Shown in pieces: positions 55,222-63,028 of a DNA stretch of 64,000 nt; positions within the stretch are counted from its first letter, which is position 1, and each line of letters starts with the position of its first letter. The translations under genes and the position numbers were made by a program. Origin of the DNA: Bacillus_BU sp051233475 (GTDB taxonomy: Bacteria > Bacillota > Bacilli > Bacillales > Cytobacillaceae); NCBI RefSeq assembly GCF_051233475.1, contig NZ_JBKFGH010000013.1, positions 212,403-276,402 on the forward strand, given 5' to 3'. The notes below the pieces were generated by a model. The model worked only from the letters and a program-made list of their open reading frames with translations. It did not search any database and was not told the DNA's origin.

Positions 55222-55248
55222 GCTCACCACATTCGTGGTGGGCTTTTT
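55222..55248 (+). terminator. Rho-independent terminator of the small acidic protein gene
   Basis: CTCACCAC and GTGGTGGG close an ATTC loop, followed by CTTTTTC. The following 55250-55691 stretch holds no supported gene. Confidence 0.8.
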
Positions 55249-55691
55249 CGTTTAAATCAATAATGAACAGGAAAATTGAACCTGCCCAAGAGATAAAACG
55301 AATCTTCCCTTTAAAAAATATGTTAGAATGAATATGAAAATGAATAATTTTTCCAGTTGATCAGATGTAATTTATTCTGTTTTTTGTAACCTTTATCCTT
55401 TTTACGTCGTCCTACTTGTGGATTTTTTGGAAAGAGGGGGGTGATTTAAATTCCTTCGAATAAGGGAAATCATCTTGAAAGGAAACAATCAGAATTACAG
55501 TCACTGGAATCTATATTTCTATTAAAAGATTAGGAAAGAGAAATGGTTCAACTTATCCTTTCCCTGCCGAGAATTTGATAAAAGAAATCAGCAAGTTGCT
55601 TCATTATAAATGAATCTGCGGTAAAACAGATTGCACCGAGGAAGGGAAAAGCTTCGCTTAACCTGCTCTCAATCTGAAGGGGGTACTTTCC

Positions 55692-56663
55692 ATGAAAAAG
55701 GAAGATCCTAAAAGAAGTTTTACACCGAATAAAGTTATTAATGAAGAGGACGAAAAAAATATTCTGGCTAAAATGGATGGCCGGCACTTAAAACGAAGAA
55801 AGTTAAAGCCCCTTTTTCCCCGGATTGTTTCTGTAATTAGTATGGGACCTGCTTTAGTATTGATCCTCATCGTATTAGTGGGCTGCGAAACAGGTTTTTT
55901 GAACCGGGGGGAAAATGCAGAGCGGACTGAAGGAAAACCAAAAGTAACTGATCAAGAAAAAACTGCTGAAGAGGTAGTTCCAAAGGAAAAGGAAGATGTT
56001 CCTACTGAAGAGGTTTTGTCGAGGGAGCAAATTAGGGAGGTTATGGAGAATTATAATAAGATTGAAGGAATTATTAAGGGGATTGAATTCAGTTATTTTG
56101 ATGGAGATGCTCTTAAATCTACCGACTCCATTACGGAAGAGGTTTTGAGTTTGTTACCAGAAGATTTATCTGATATTGCATCAAAAAATATGATTGAAAA
56201 TGAACTTCCTAAAAATATAAAACCATGGATAATTAGCAATGGTGAAAATGGGCTTTTCCCAGAGGTTTACTTTGATGCAAGGATGAAAGTGTTGGAAAAT
56301 ACGCCGACGAAAGTAAAGGTAAAGACCTTCCAGTTAGCAGTTGAATCTTCTTACTATTATGGTTTGAATGTATTTGTAACGGCTATTAAGGAAGATGGTA
56401 AATGGGTCATAGATAGTTATGAAACCACATCAAGCCTTGAAAACGAACCAATAAATATGACAAAAGATGAATATCACACATATATGGAGCATAGAGAAGG
56501 AGCAGGGGGAATAGAATTTATTGCCGAAGAAACCGCGTTAGACCCTCTGACCAATAAGGAATCTAAAGTAAATGTCATTAAGTCTATGAATAGTGGCTAT
56601 AAAATGGCTCATTTTGCAGACACTGGCTATATTTCAGGTGAGGTTTTAGCGAAGTATGAATAA
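55692..56663 (+). CDS. Membrane-anchored protein of unknown function
   Basis: This 323-aa protein has a basic cytosolic N-terminus (about 1-45, HLKRRKLKP) and one membrane helix (about 48-65) ending LIVLVGCETG. A Glu/Lys-rich linker (about 70-110) leads to an extracellular domain with a helical start (EQIREVMENYNKIEGIIKGIE) and a beta-rich region (KVKVKTFQLAVES, NVFVTAIKEDGKWVIDSYET) like an NTF2- or lipoprotein-type fold. The Cys after the helix resembles a lipobox, but the long N-terminal tail makes lipidation unlikely. GAAGGGGG precedes the ATG. No named family recognised. Confidence 0.7.
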   Translation: MKKEDPKRSFTPNKVINEEDEKNILAKMDGRHLKRRKLKPLFPRIVSVISMGPALVLILIVLVGCETGFLNRGENAERTEGKPKVTDQEKTAEEVVPKEKEDVPTEEVLSREQIREVMENYNKIEGIIKGIEFSYFDGDALKSTDSITEEVLSLLPEDLSDIASKNMIENELPKNIKPWIISNGENGLFPEVYFDARMKVLENTPTKVKVKTFQLAVESSYYYGLNVFVTAIKEDGKWVIDSYETTSSLENEPINMTKDEYHTYMEHREGAGGIEFIAEETALDPLTNKESKVNVIKSMNSGYKMAHFADTGYISGEVLAKYE

Positions 56664-56667
56664 ATAG

Positions 56668-56736
56668 AGGGACGGTTTTGAATTCAAGGGGACGGTTCTT
56701 GTGTCACCAAATGGTGCACAAGAACCGTCCCCTTGC
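56668..56736. repeat. Single unit plus perfect palindromic pair of GGGACGGTTCT family
   Basis: A short AGGGACGGTTTTG (56668-56680) is followed by CAAGGGGACGGTTCTTGTG facing CACAAGAACCGTCCCCTTG (56686-56736), nearly identical to the palindrome at 51837. It immediately follows a stop codon. Confidence 0.92.
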
Positions 56737-56885
56737 TACTTTTATTAGGGAATTTTTGGTAATATATAGATTGATGGAGAAGTGATAAAAATTTAAATAA
56801 TGTTAATAGTCCTCGGCTTATCCATTTATATTAAATTTTTATGGAGATTGAATCTAAAAAGTAAAAGGTAGAAGAGGGGATGGCT

Positions 56886-57434
56886 ATGGAACTAAGTAAA
56901 AGTCCAAGTAAAAAAATGTACGGGGTTTCGGCTGTGCTTTTAGTAATTGGTATTGCTATGAGTCTTACCCTCGTATTCCAATTGCTGGGTGGTAGTGAAA
57001 AAGATTTACGGTTTGTAGCACCGGGAAGTAAAGAATTTACGGTTGATAAGGAAGGAACTTATACCATTTTTTATGAGCATAAGAGTGTGGTAGACGGGAA
57101 GGTTTATCTCACCGATGAGAATATTCCTGGGTTGTTGGTATTGGTTCAAGAGAAAGAATCGGAAGATCCTGTAAAATTGGTTAAATCGACCAACTCTTCA
57201 TACAATCTTAATGGCCGTGAGGGAGTTTCCTTGTTCAAATTTAAGATTGAAAAACCAGGCACCTACGAGCTGTTGGCTGCCTACGAAGATGTCGACGGAC
57301 CCAAAATCGTCCTCTCCGTAAAAAGAGACTTCGTTCAGTCCCTATTGCTGGGTATAGGAGGCACATTAATCGGTGTAGGCTTCACCCTTGCCTCCATCAT
57401 TCTGTTCATCGTAACCTATTTGAAGAGAAAGTAG
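56886..57434 (+). CDS. Two-helix membrane protein of unknown function
   Basis: This protein of about 182 aa has a hydrophobic helix near the start (GVSAVLLVIGIAMSLTLVFQLL), an extracellular beta domain of about 110 residues (DLRFVAPGSKEFTVDKEGTYTIFYE, FKFKIEKPGTYELLAAYED) and a C-terminal helix (LLLGIGGTLIGVGFTLASIILFIVTYL) with a basic end. The tyrosine- and glycine-containing GTY strands suggest an Ig-like sensing or binding domain. Of two close ATGs, 56886 has GAGGGG at proper distance. Family not recognised. Confidence 0.7.
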   Translation: MELSKSPSKKMYGVSAVLLVIGIAMSLTLVFQLLGGSEKDLRFVAPGSKEFTVDKEGTYTIFYEHKSVVDGKVYLTDENIPGLLVLVQEKESEDPVKLVKSTNSSYNLNGREGVSLFKFKIEKPGTYELLAAYEDVDGPKIVLSVKRDFVQSLLLGIGGTLIGVGFTLASIILFIVTYLKRK

Positions 57435-57452
57435 ACAGGGGGACGGTTCTAA
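57435..57452 (+). repeat. GGGACGGTTCT-family unit
   Basis: CAGGGGGACGGTTCTAATTGG right after the preceding stop codon, followed by a separate terminator. Confidence 0.8.
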
Positions 57453-57483
57453 TTGGGGCCAATCCGGAAGTTTTGCGAGCAAA

Positions 57484-57528
57484 AAGGCACAACTAGTTAA
57501 TACTGACTAGTTGTGCCTTAGCTTTTTT
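57484..57528 (+). terminator. Rho-independent terminator
   Basis: AAGGCACAACTAGT (57484-57497) is perfectly inverted as ACTAGTTGTGCCTT (57506-57519), followed by AGCTTTTTT. Confidence 0.88.
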
Positions 57529-57606
57529 CTATGACACAAAACAAATCGCAAAAGTTTGATTGCCGGAGAAGAATGAAGTGTAAGCTTCTTCAAATTAATT
57601 AATTAA

Positions 57607-57626
57607 TTAATCAAACGTTTGATTAA
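57607..57626. promoter_or_regulatory. Perfect 20-bp palindrome, TetR-operator-like
   Basis: TTAATCAAACGTTTGATTAA, preceded by further TTAA repeats. The form resembles operators of TetR-family regulators, yet the site lies between the 3' ends of two convergent genes and no such regulator is nearby. Confidence 0.45.
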
Positions 57627-57671
57627 ACTTACATGAAATGCCAATCGCCTTTGTTAAAATATCTGAATTTT

Positions 57672-57717
57672 TGTGGACGGCTGTGTGGCTTTTGTCGCAC
57701 GAGAGCCGCCCCTTTGC
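57672..57717. repeat. Degenerate palindromic copy of the GGGACGGTTCT family
   Basis: TGGACGGCTGTGTGGC facing GTCGCACGAGAGCCGCCCC. It keeps the layout of the other palindromes with several changes, and touches the end of the EamA gene. Confidence 0.6.
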
Positions 57718-57718
57718 A

Positions 57719-58636
57719 TCAATGTTTTGCATCTACGTACCGACCATAATAAGTGGCAATAATAATAATTAGTCCTCCAATCCATCCAATTGCTGAAAGG
57801 TATTCGTTACCTATGAAAATAGCAAATATTGCAGCAAATAATGGCTCAGTACCCATTAATAAACCTACTCTGGTTGGAGATGTCTTTCGGATCATTGTTA
57901 ACTGAATATAAAATGCAAAAAGAGTGCTAAATATAGCTAAATAACAAGTTAAAGACCAAAATAAAATGGAGTTAGGTACAGTAATTGAATGGATGCCATT
58001 TAATGATACTGCCATAATTCCCAAGCAAATAGTAGCAACACCTAACTGGATTGTAGTTAAAGCACCTGAATCCATCTCTTTTTTACCTTGTGTTAATTTA
58101 CTAGTAAATGTCATTTGAACTGCTCTTAATATTGCTGCAAGAAAAATAAACAAATCCCCAATATTAAAATGATATCCTTGTTTTAAGGTGAGCATACCTG
58201 TTCCTATAATAGATAAAAAAACAGCTACAAGGATGCCGCTCTTTAATCTATTTCTTGAAACAACAGAATCTATCAAAGGGGTGAAGACAACAGTTAGACT
58301 GATAATAAACCCGGCATTAGCAGCCGTTGTATAGTGAACACCATATGTTTCGGAAACAAAAATACCAACTAAAAATAATCCAATAATAATTCCTGTAATC
58401 CAGGTATTTTTAGATGCATTATACAAATTTTTCCATGTAAAAAGCAGCATGACAACAACGGTTAAAAAGAATCTTATGAATAAAAAGGAAAAAACATCAT
58501 AGTCCTCTAAGACAATTTTTGTAACGGCATAACTTGATCCCCAAACTATTGCAACCATCAGCAGAGAAAGATCGGCTATTAATTCACTTTTCTTTATGTT
58601 TCTTTCCATTAATTGAGGCAAAATTTTGTGCACCAT
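57719..58636 (-). CDS. EamA/DMT-family transporter, probable amino-acid exporter
   Basis: This 305-aa protein has ten expected membrane helices in two EamA repeats: SLLMVAIVWGSSYAVTKIVLEDYDVFSFLFIRF at the start of the first, and a second beginning near residue 160 and ending ALFAAIFAIFIGNEYLSAIGWIGGLIIIIATYYG. Members such as RhtA and YdeD export amino acids and related metabolites. It lies downstream of the dioxygenase and ArgG-like genes on the same strand, behind a hairpin. Export of their product is inferred. Confidence 0.88.
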   Translation of the reverse strand: MVHKILPQLMERNIKKSELIADLSLLMVAIVWGSSYAVTKIVLEDYDVFSFLFIRFFLTVVVMLLFTWKNLYNASKNTWITGIIIGLFLVGIFVSETYGVHYTTAANAGFIISLTVVFTPLIDSVVSRNRLKSGILVAVFLSIIGTGMLTLKQGYHFNIGDLFIFLAAILRAVQMTFTSKLTQGKKEMDSGALTTIQLGVATICLGIMAVSLNGIHSITVPNSILFWSLTCYLAIFSTLFAFYIQLTMIRKTSPTRVGLLMGTEPLFAAIFAIFIGNEYLSAIGWIGGLIIIIATYYGRYVDAKH

Positions 58637-58725
58637 CTCTCTTCATGATTTCTCTCTATGGTTGAGCAAAAAAGTTATTCCCCAAAACCATAAATAGGAA
58701 GTTTGATATATTCCTTTTATAAAAA

Positions 58726-58769
58726 GTAAAGAAAAGCCTATACATTATCCAGTATATGGCTTTCTTTAC
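58726..58769 (-). terminator. Hairpin between dioxygenase and exporter genes
   Basis: GTAAAGAAA-GCC-ATAC arms (58726-58743 and 58752-58769) form a long stem with one small asymmetry. On the minus strand it is followed by TTTTTAT. It may fully or partly separate exporter transcription. Confidence 0.75.
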
Positions 58770-58784
58770 CTTTAAATTTTTTTG

Positions 58785-59540
58785 TTATTCTTTAGTGAAG
58801 GCTGCTACCAATACATCTCTATAAGCTTCTTTTCCGGATACATCCACTTGTATTGCTGTTGTACCGTGCATTGTTATCTCATCATCAGCCATTATTACGT
58901 CTAAAGGTTGATTGAGAGTAACCGTACCGATTTCATTTTTCTCATTATCATAAATAGTAGATTCACCACCTACTATATTATTGCGTTGAACCATCATGAT
59001 GGTAATGTAAGAAACACCATCCCGGTGAATTCCTTCGGGTGTTGGTAACCCTGCAACACCTTCTTGAGCAAAAATCCGATATGGATGTATTTTGATGTTC
59101 CAATTATGTTGCCTTTTTTCAGTTTGATTAAAGACCTCGGCGCACCATTTCAAGTATCCAGTAAAAAATTCATTCTTTACAACATAATCCTCAAGTGGAT
59201 CAAAATGTCTTTCAATTCCCCCGTTAAGCGAGTTAATATAACTTGGCTGACTATAAGGTTTGTGTGGAAGAAGGGAAAGGTCACCATTTTCCGAGGAATA
59301 ACAAAATTCACTAAAACGTCTAAATCTATATTTTCCATTATCGCCCATGTATTTATCGATTGTCAAAGCGTTCCAGCTGCTAGAAAACTCGTTCCAACTA
59401 CCCTTAGAAAAGAATTCTTGTTCCCTAAGTTTCTCTCCTTCAATAAAAACCGCACCATTTGTTTTTATCTGAATAGAAGCCTCATTCTTTAGAAGATTTT
59501 TATCATTGGTGATTACAAGATTATTTAATGATCCATTCAT
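58785..59540 (-). CDS. 2OG-Fe(II) dioxygenase of the free-amino-acid hydroxylase family (PF10014-like)
   Basis: This 251-aa protein resembles the family of Bacillus thuringiensis L-isoleucine 4-dioxygenase. Typical features are GGIERHFDPLEDYV, HPYRIFA, the iron ligands H-x-D in PTPEGIHRDGVSYITIMM, GGESTIYDN and the distal His in DEITMHGTTAI, then YRDVLVAAF with an Arg for 2-oxoglutarate. Such enzymes hydroxylate free aliphatic amino acids or sulfoxidise Met. AGAGGTGG precedes the ATG. It follows the ArgG-like gene by 44 bases and is probably cotranscribed with it. Confidence 0.85.
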   Translation of the reverse strand: MNGSLNNLVITNDKNLLKNEASIQIKTNGAVFIEGEKLREQEFFSKGSWNEFSSSWNALTIDKYMGDNGKYRFRRFSEFCYSSENGDLSLLPHKPYSQPSYINSLNGGIERHFDPLEDYVVKNEFFTGYLKWCAEVFNQTEKRQHNWNIKIHPYRIFAQEGVAGLPTPEGIHRDGVSYITIMMVQRNNIVGGESTIYDNEKNEIGTVTLNQPLDVIMADDEITMHGTTAIQVDVSGKEAYRDVLVAAFTKE

Positions 59541-59584
59541 TTTTATTCCACCTCTTCTATTAATTCTAATTTTTTATTAAAATA

Positions 59585-60775
59585 TTAAGCTAATGATGGA
59601 ATTTTGATTCGTTGTCGATTAGCTTCTTCTTTTTCCCAATTGTCTCGATCACGAATATAAATTGGTTTATTTGCACGGTATGATTTAACCTCTAATGTAC
59701 GCCAGTCTAAACGATAAGTTATAGTGCCACTAACCTTCTTAGAAACATTTAATATAAACATTTCAGCCGCTTCTTTTAAGGTTTCAAACCATCTTCCTTC
59801 AATAGCTTCTCTTACCCAAATTTGCTCAACACTTAATTTCTCACGAATCGTTTCCGCGCCTATACATGCAGTTTCTAAATGGCGATATGCATCAAGAAGA
59901 ATATGTGCTGCAGGCATTTCTCGAACTTCAAGGACTTTTTCTCCACCTGCAAGATGCTCAAGTCCTGTAAAACGCCCCAATCCGTAAGCGCCTACGTTAC
60001 TATTTAGGAATTCAATCATTTGTAATAAAGGCATCTTAGTCCCGTTTACATAAGTAGGTATTCCACCTTCGAAAGTTATAGATATTTGACTTGATTCCTT
60101 AGTGGATTGTGATGAGCTCCATCTATATAGTGTTTCAGGTGTTCTAAAATCCTCTGGATCATCCAACATACCTGACTCAAATTCCCGGCACCATAGATTT
60201 GAATCACCACTGTAGTTTCTTTTATTGAATGATTCAATACCGAATTTATAAAGATTTTGTGCTTTTTCCTTTCTTGTAAGAGCACTAAATTCATAAGGAG
60301 TACCATAATATCCATTAAAGTCTAGTTGTTCAATTGCGCCATTTAAACGTCTTAAACTATTCTGTGATTGATTTGCTGTGTGTAGAATTACATCGCAATT
60401 TAACTGCCCGGCTAAATCCACTGCCTCCTTAGCGATAAGTGGGCGGCTAAGTGAAGAACTAATAGGGTGTACACCAAAATAAATAGACTTTGAGGCGATA
60501 GCTGGTACAATAAAATTTTGAACAAATTCTTTTTTTCTATCTATTATTATTGAATTTGCGCCTAACTTAGCAGCAAGATTTTTAATTTCTTCATAATCAA
60601 GATCGTCTCCTAAATCCACTGATAGAGCAGTAACGTTAGTGCATTTTTGTTGGGAGAGAAGATATAAAAGATAAGCACTGTCTAATCCACCACTAAAAAG
60701 AGTTAGTACTCGAGATTCTGGAGTAACCACTTCTCGCAAATCTTCGATACTACGTATTCTTTTATTTTTATTCAA
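59585..60775 (-). CDS. Argininosuccinate-synthase-like ligase, divergent paralogue
   Basis: This 396-aa protein is colinear with ArgG: P-loop FSGGLDSAYLLYLL (about 28-41), LGANSIIIDRKKEFVQNFIVPAIASKSIYFGVHPISSSLSRPLIAKEAV, NLWCREFESGMLDDP, ISITFEGGIPTYVNG and AYRHLE. Two things differ from true ArgG. The first signature ends SGGLDSA instead of SGGLDTS, and the GxTxKGNDxxRF block that binds aspartate/citrulline reads HTANQSQNSLRRLNG. It is therefore unlikely to make argininosuccinate; it probably ligates another amine and acid by adenylation. The start is TTG after AGGTGAGG. No arg genes are adjacent. Confidence 0.8.
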   Translation of the reverse strand: MNKNKRIRSIEDLREVVTPESRVLTLFSGGLDSAYLLYLLSQQKCTNVTALSVDLGDDLDYEEIKNLAAKLGANSIIIDRKKEFVQNFIVPAIASKSIYFGVHPISSSLSRPLIAKEAVDLAGQLNCDVILHTANQSQNSLRRLNGAIEQLDFNGYYGTPYEFSALTRKEKAQNLYKFGIESFNKRNYSGDSNLWCREFESGMLDDPEDFRTPETLYRWSSSQSTKESSQISITFEGGIPTYVNGTKMPLLQMIEFLNSNVGAYGLGRFTGLEHLAGGEKVLEVREMPAAHILLDAYRHLETACIGAETIREKLSVEQIWVREAIEGRWFETLKEAAEMFILNVSKKVSGTITYRLDWRTLEVKSYRANKPIYIRDRDNWEKEEANRQRIKIPSLA

Positions 60776-61370
60776 TTACCTCACCTGGTCCTTCGTTTAA
60801 ATTTTTAATCAGTCTTCTGGATGAAAGAGTAAGCCAAAACATTTTGACAAATATTGATCTCCTTTGAAAAAAACTGGCTAATGGAATAAAGGCCCTAGGA
60901 AATGCTGCAATGTGAAGAAATCAAAACAGCGCAGAAAAAAATAATTTCCGCTAAAATATTCTTATGGTAGCACCGCCTTTTAGAATTAGTTGCATTAACA
61001 TCTAAAAAATAATGTTAATTTATTAATCGAATATAATATACACAAAAAGGGTGTTCAACCATATTTGTGTATTTTTACAAATTTTTACCATCAATTTACA
61101 AGGGCTTATTAGGACGTTGAAAGTCTTTACAAATCATAAAAGGAGGATTATTGAGGAATTAGTCAGATTTTGAGAATGGTCATAATGCTCAAAAACTGGT
61201 ATTCAAGTTGAATTTGGTGTTAGGTTTTCTTCATGCTATTGTAGTTGAGAGGTAACGTGCCAAAAGAACAGTCTCTCTGTACGCCCTTTTTATTCAAACA
61301 GGACAAGCGCTCAAGCAATATCCTCTTATTCTCATAAACTGTACGAAAAGTATAGTTGGAGGGATATTGA
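60776..61370. other. Divergent intergenic region with inverted repeats
   Basis: This gap of about 600 bases separates the ArgG-like and aprX genes. It contains ATTAACAT/ATGTTAAT (about 60994-61018) and ATACACAAA/TTTGTGTAT (61038-61072, followed by TTTTTAC), either of which could be operator or terminator. No gene is supported. Confidence 0.5.
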
Positions 61371-62681
61371 TTGTTCGGTTATTCGATGGTTCAGATGGTC
61401 CGTGCTCATGCAGATAAATTGGATCACCCATTACGGGAAAAAATCTTAAATCTCTATAAACCCTTTAAATGGACTCCTTGCTTTTTGCATAATTTATTTG
61501 AAGGGGCTTTAAAGAAAAGTCGAAAGTTTTCGGTCATAATTGAGTTCGAAGATGGATGCTATGATACTGGGTGTCAAGAAGTAGAGGGAGTTATGAAACA
61601 GCACATGAGAAATAGAATTAGACACCACTTCTCCAGGGTTTCCTGCTGTAGTGCAGATATGACCCCTAATGGTTTAGAAGGAGTGCTCTCTAGCTGTAAC
61701 CATATTAAAAGAGTGTATTTAAATACAGAGGTTCGGGCCCTTCTTAATGTAGGTGTACCCTCAGCCAATGCAAAAAAAATCGTAAGAAACGGTAAGGAAT
61801 TAACAGGCAGCGGCGTTAAAATTGCAGTAATAGATACAGGTATTCATCAACATCCAGATTTGGGAGATAGAATTAAAGGTTTTGTAGATTTTATTAATAA
61901 TAGAGCCGAGGCTTATGATGATAACGGACATGGAACTCACTGTGCAGGATGTGCCGCTTCTGCTTCTGCACAATATGCGGGGCCTGCTCCCGGCGCGGAT
62001 TTGATAGGGGTGAAGGTGCTAGATAAATTAGGCTCAGGCTCTCTTGAAACCGTTATGAGAGGGGTTGAATGGTGTATCCAGTACAATGAAGACGAAAATA
62101 ACCCTGATAAAATCGATATTATCAGCATGTCGTTAGGGAGCGCAGCACAAAATTATCGATCAGAAAATGATGATCCAATGGTCAAAATAGTAGAAGATGC
62201 TTGGGCCCGCGGAATTGTGGTCTGTGTTGCAGCCGGGAATAGTGGACCAAGACCTAATACTATTAGCAGTCCGGGGATAAGTAATGAAGTGATAACAGTT
62301 GGGGCACTCGATGACCGGAATACCGTTGACAAAGAAGATGACGATGTTGCGAGTTTTTCCAGCAGGGGACAAACGCTATATCGTGTTGATAAACCGGATA
62401 TTCTAGCTCCAGGTGTGAATATCATTTCTTTGCGCTCACCTAATTCCTATTTGGATAAATTACAAAAGAGCAACCGGGTGGGCAATGATTATTTCACTTT
62501 ATCAGGTACATCAATGGCCACACCACTTTGTGCAGGAATTGTTGCCTTAATTAAAGAGGCAAACCCAAATCTGCCACCTGTCGAAATAAAAAAACGGTTG
62601 CTAAACGGCACCGACAAATGGAAAGGCCAAGATTACAACACCTACGGAGCGGGCTACATCAACGGGGACAATTCAATTTAG
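61371..62681 (+). CDS. aprX: AprX-type intracellular subtilisin-like serine protease
   Basis: This 436-aa S8 peptidase is close to Bacillus subtilis AprX over its whole length, beginning with the typical FGYSMVQMVRAHADKLDHPLRE. It has no signal peptide. A pro-region (about 1-120) precedes the catalytic domain with Asp155 (AVIDTGIH), His187 (DDNGHGTHCAG), the oxyanion Asn in AAGNSGP and Ser381 (SGTSMATP). The start is TTG with GGAGGG seven bases upstream. AprX is associated with stationary phase in B. subtilis. It is followed at once by a repeat palindrome. Confidence 0.96.
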   Translation: MFGYSMVQMVRAHADKLDHPLREKILNLYKPFKWTPCFLHNLFEGALKKSRKFSVIIEFEDGCYDTGCQEVEGVMKQHMRNRIRHHFSRVSCCSADMTPNGLEGVLSSCNHIKRVYLNTEVRALLNVGVPSANAKKIVRNGKELTGSGVKIAVIDTGIHQHPDLGDRIKGFVDFINNRAEAYDDNGHGTHCAGCAASASAQYAGPAPGADLIGVKVLDKLGSGSLETVMRGVEWCIQYNEDENNPDKIDIISMSLGSAAQNYRSENDDPMVKIVEDAWARGIVVCVAAGNSGPRPNTISSPGISNEVITVGALDDRNTVDKEDDDVASFSSRGQTLYRVDKPDILAPGVNIISLRSPNSYLDKLQKSNRVGNDYFTLSGTSMATPLCAGIVALIKEANPNLPPVEIKKRLLNGTDKWKGQDYNTYGAGYINGDNSI

Positions 62682-62704
62682 GGGCTATTGGGGCTCAGGG
62701 GGCT

Positions 62705-62754
62705 CAAGGGGACGGTTCTCGTGTTCTTTTTTGAACACGAGAACCGTCCCCTTG
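62705..62754. repeat. Perfect palindromic pair of GGGACGGTTCT-family units
   Basis: CAAGGGGACGGTTCTCGTG facing CACGAGAACCGTCCCCTTG around TTCTTTTTTGAA, 23 bases after the aprX stop. It is the best-preserved palindrome in the window. Confidence 0.93.
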
Positions 62755-62947
62755 CTTCAAAAAGGTGAAAATTTGGGCAAATCATTATATGATAGATTAG
62801 AAGAGGAGGATGCCATGAAATGATTAAAAGTATAAAGTGTTAGCCTTACATTACTGCCTGCCCCAATTATTAGTTAGACCACCTTCTTATTATTAAACCT
62901 CAAACCTGTAAACACTTAACTCCATCTCGTAAACCCAATCAAATTGA

Positions 62948-62972
62948 AGCACGGGGACGGTTCTTGTGCTTT
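62948..62972 (+). repeat. GGGACGGTTCT-family unit upstream of the RAYT gene
   Basis: AGCACGGGGACGGTTCTTGTGCT carries short AGCAC/GTGCT arms, so it can fold alone. It is 57 bases before the transposase start. Confidence 0.9.
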
Positions 62973-63028
62973 ATTCCGTGTGAAAAAACAAGATAACTGA
63001 CCCTTTGCTTCGGAAAGTGGTGATTTTA

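Noticed and set aside
55450..55533. A 27-codon frame with an ATT start after AAAGAGGGGGGTG
   Set aside because: A good Shine-Dalgarno-like run but a very rare start codon and no recognised family; too short to support.
50341..57717. Evenly recurring short palindromes suggestive of a CRISPR array
   Set aside because: The units are hundreds to thousands of bases apart, lie in both orientations, lack constant-length spacers and have no cas genes nearby.
59585..60775. Canonical ArgG or asparagine synthase
   Set aside because: The second ArgG signature is lost and no glutamine amidotransferase domain is present; an ArgG-like paralogue fits better.
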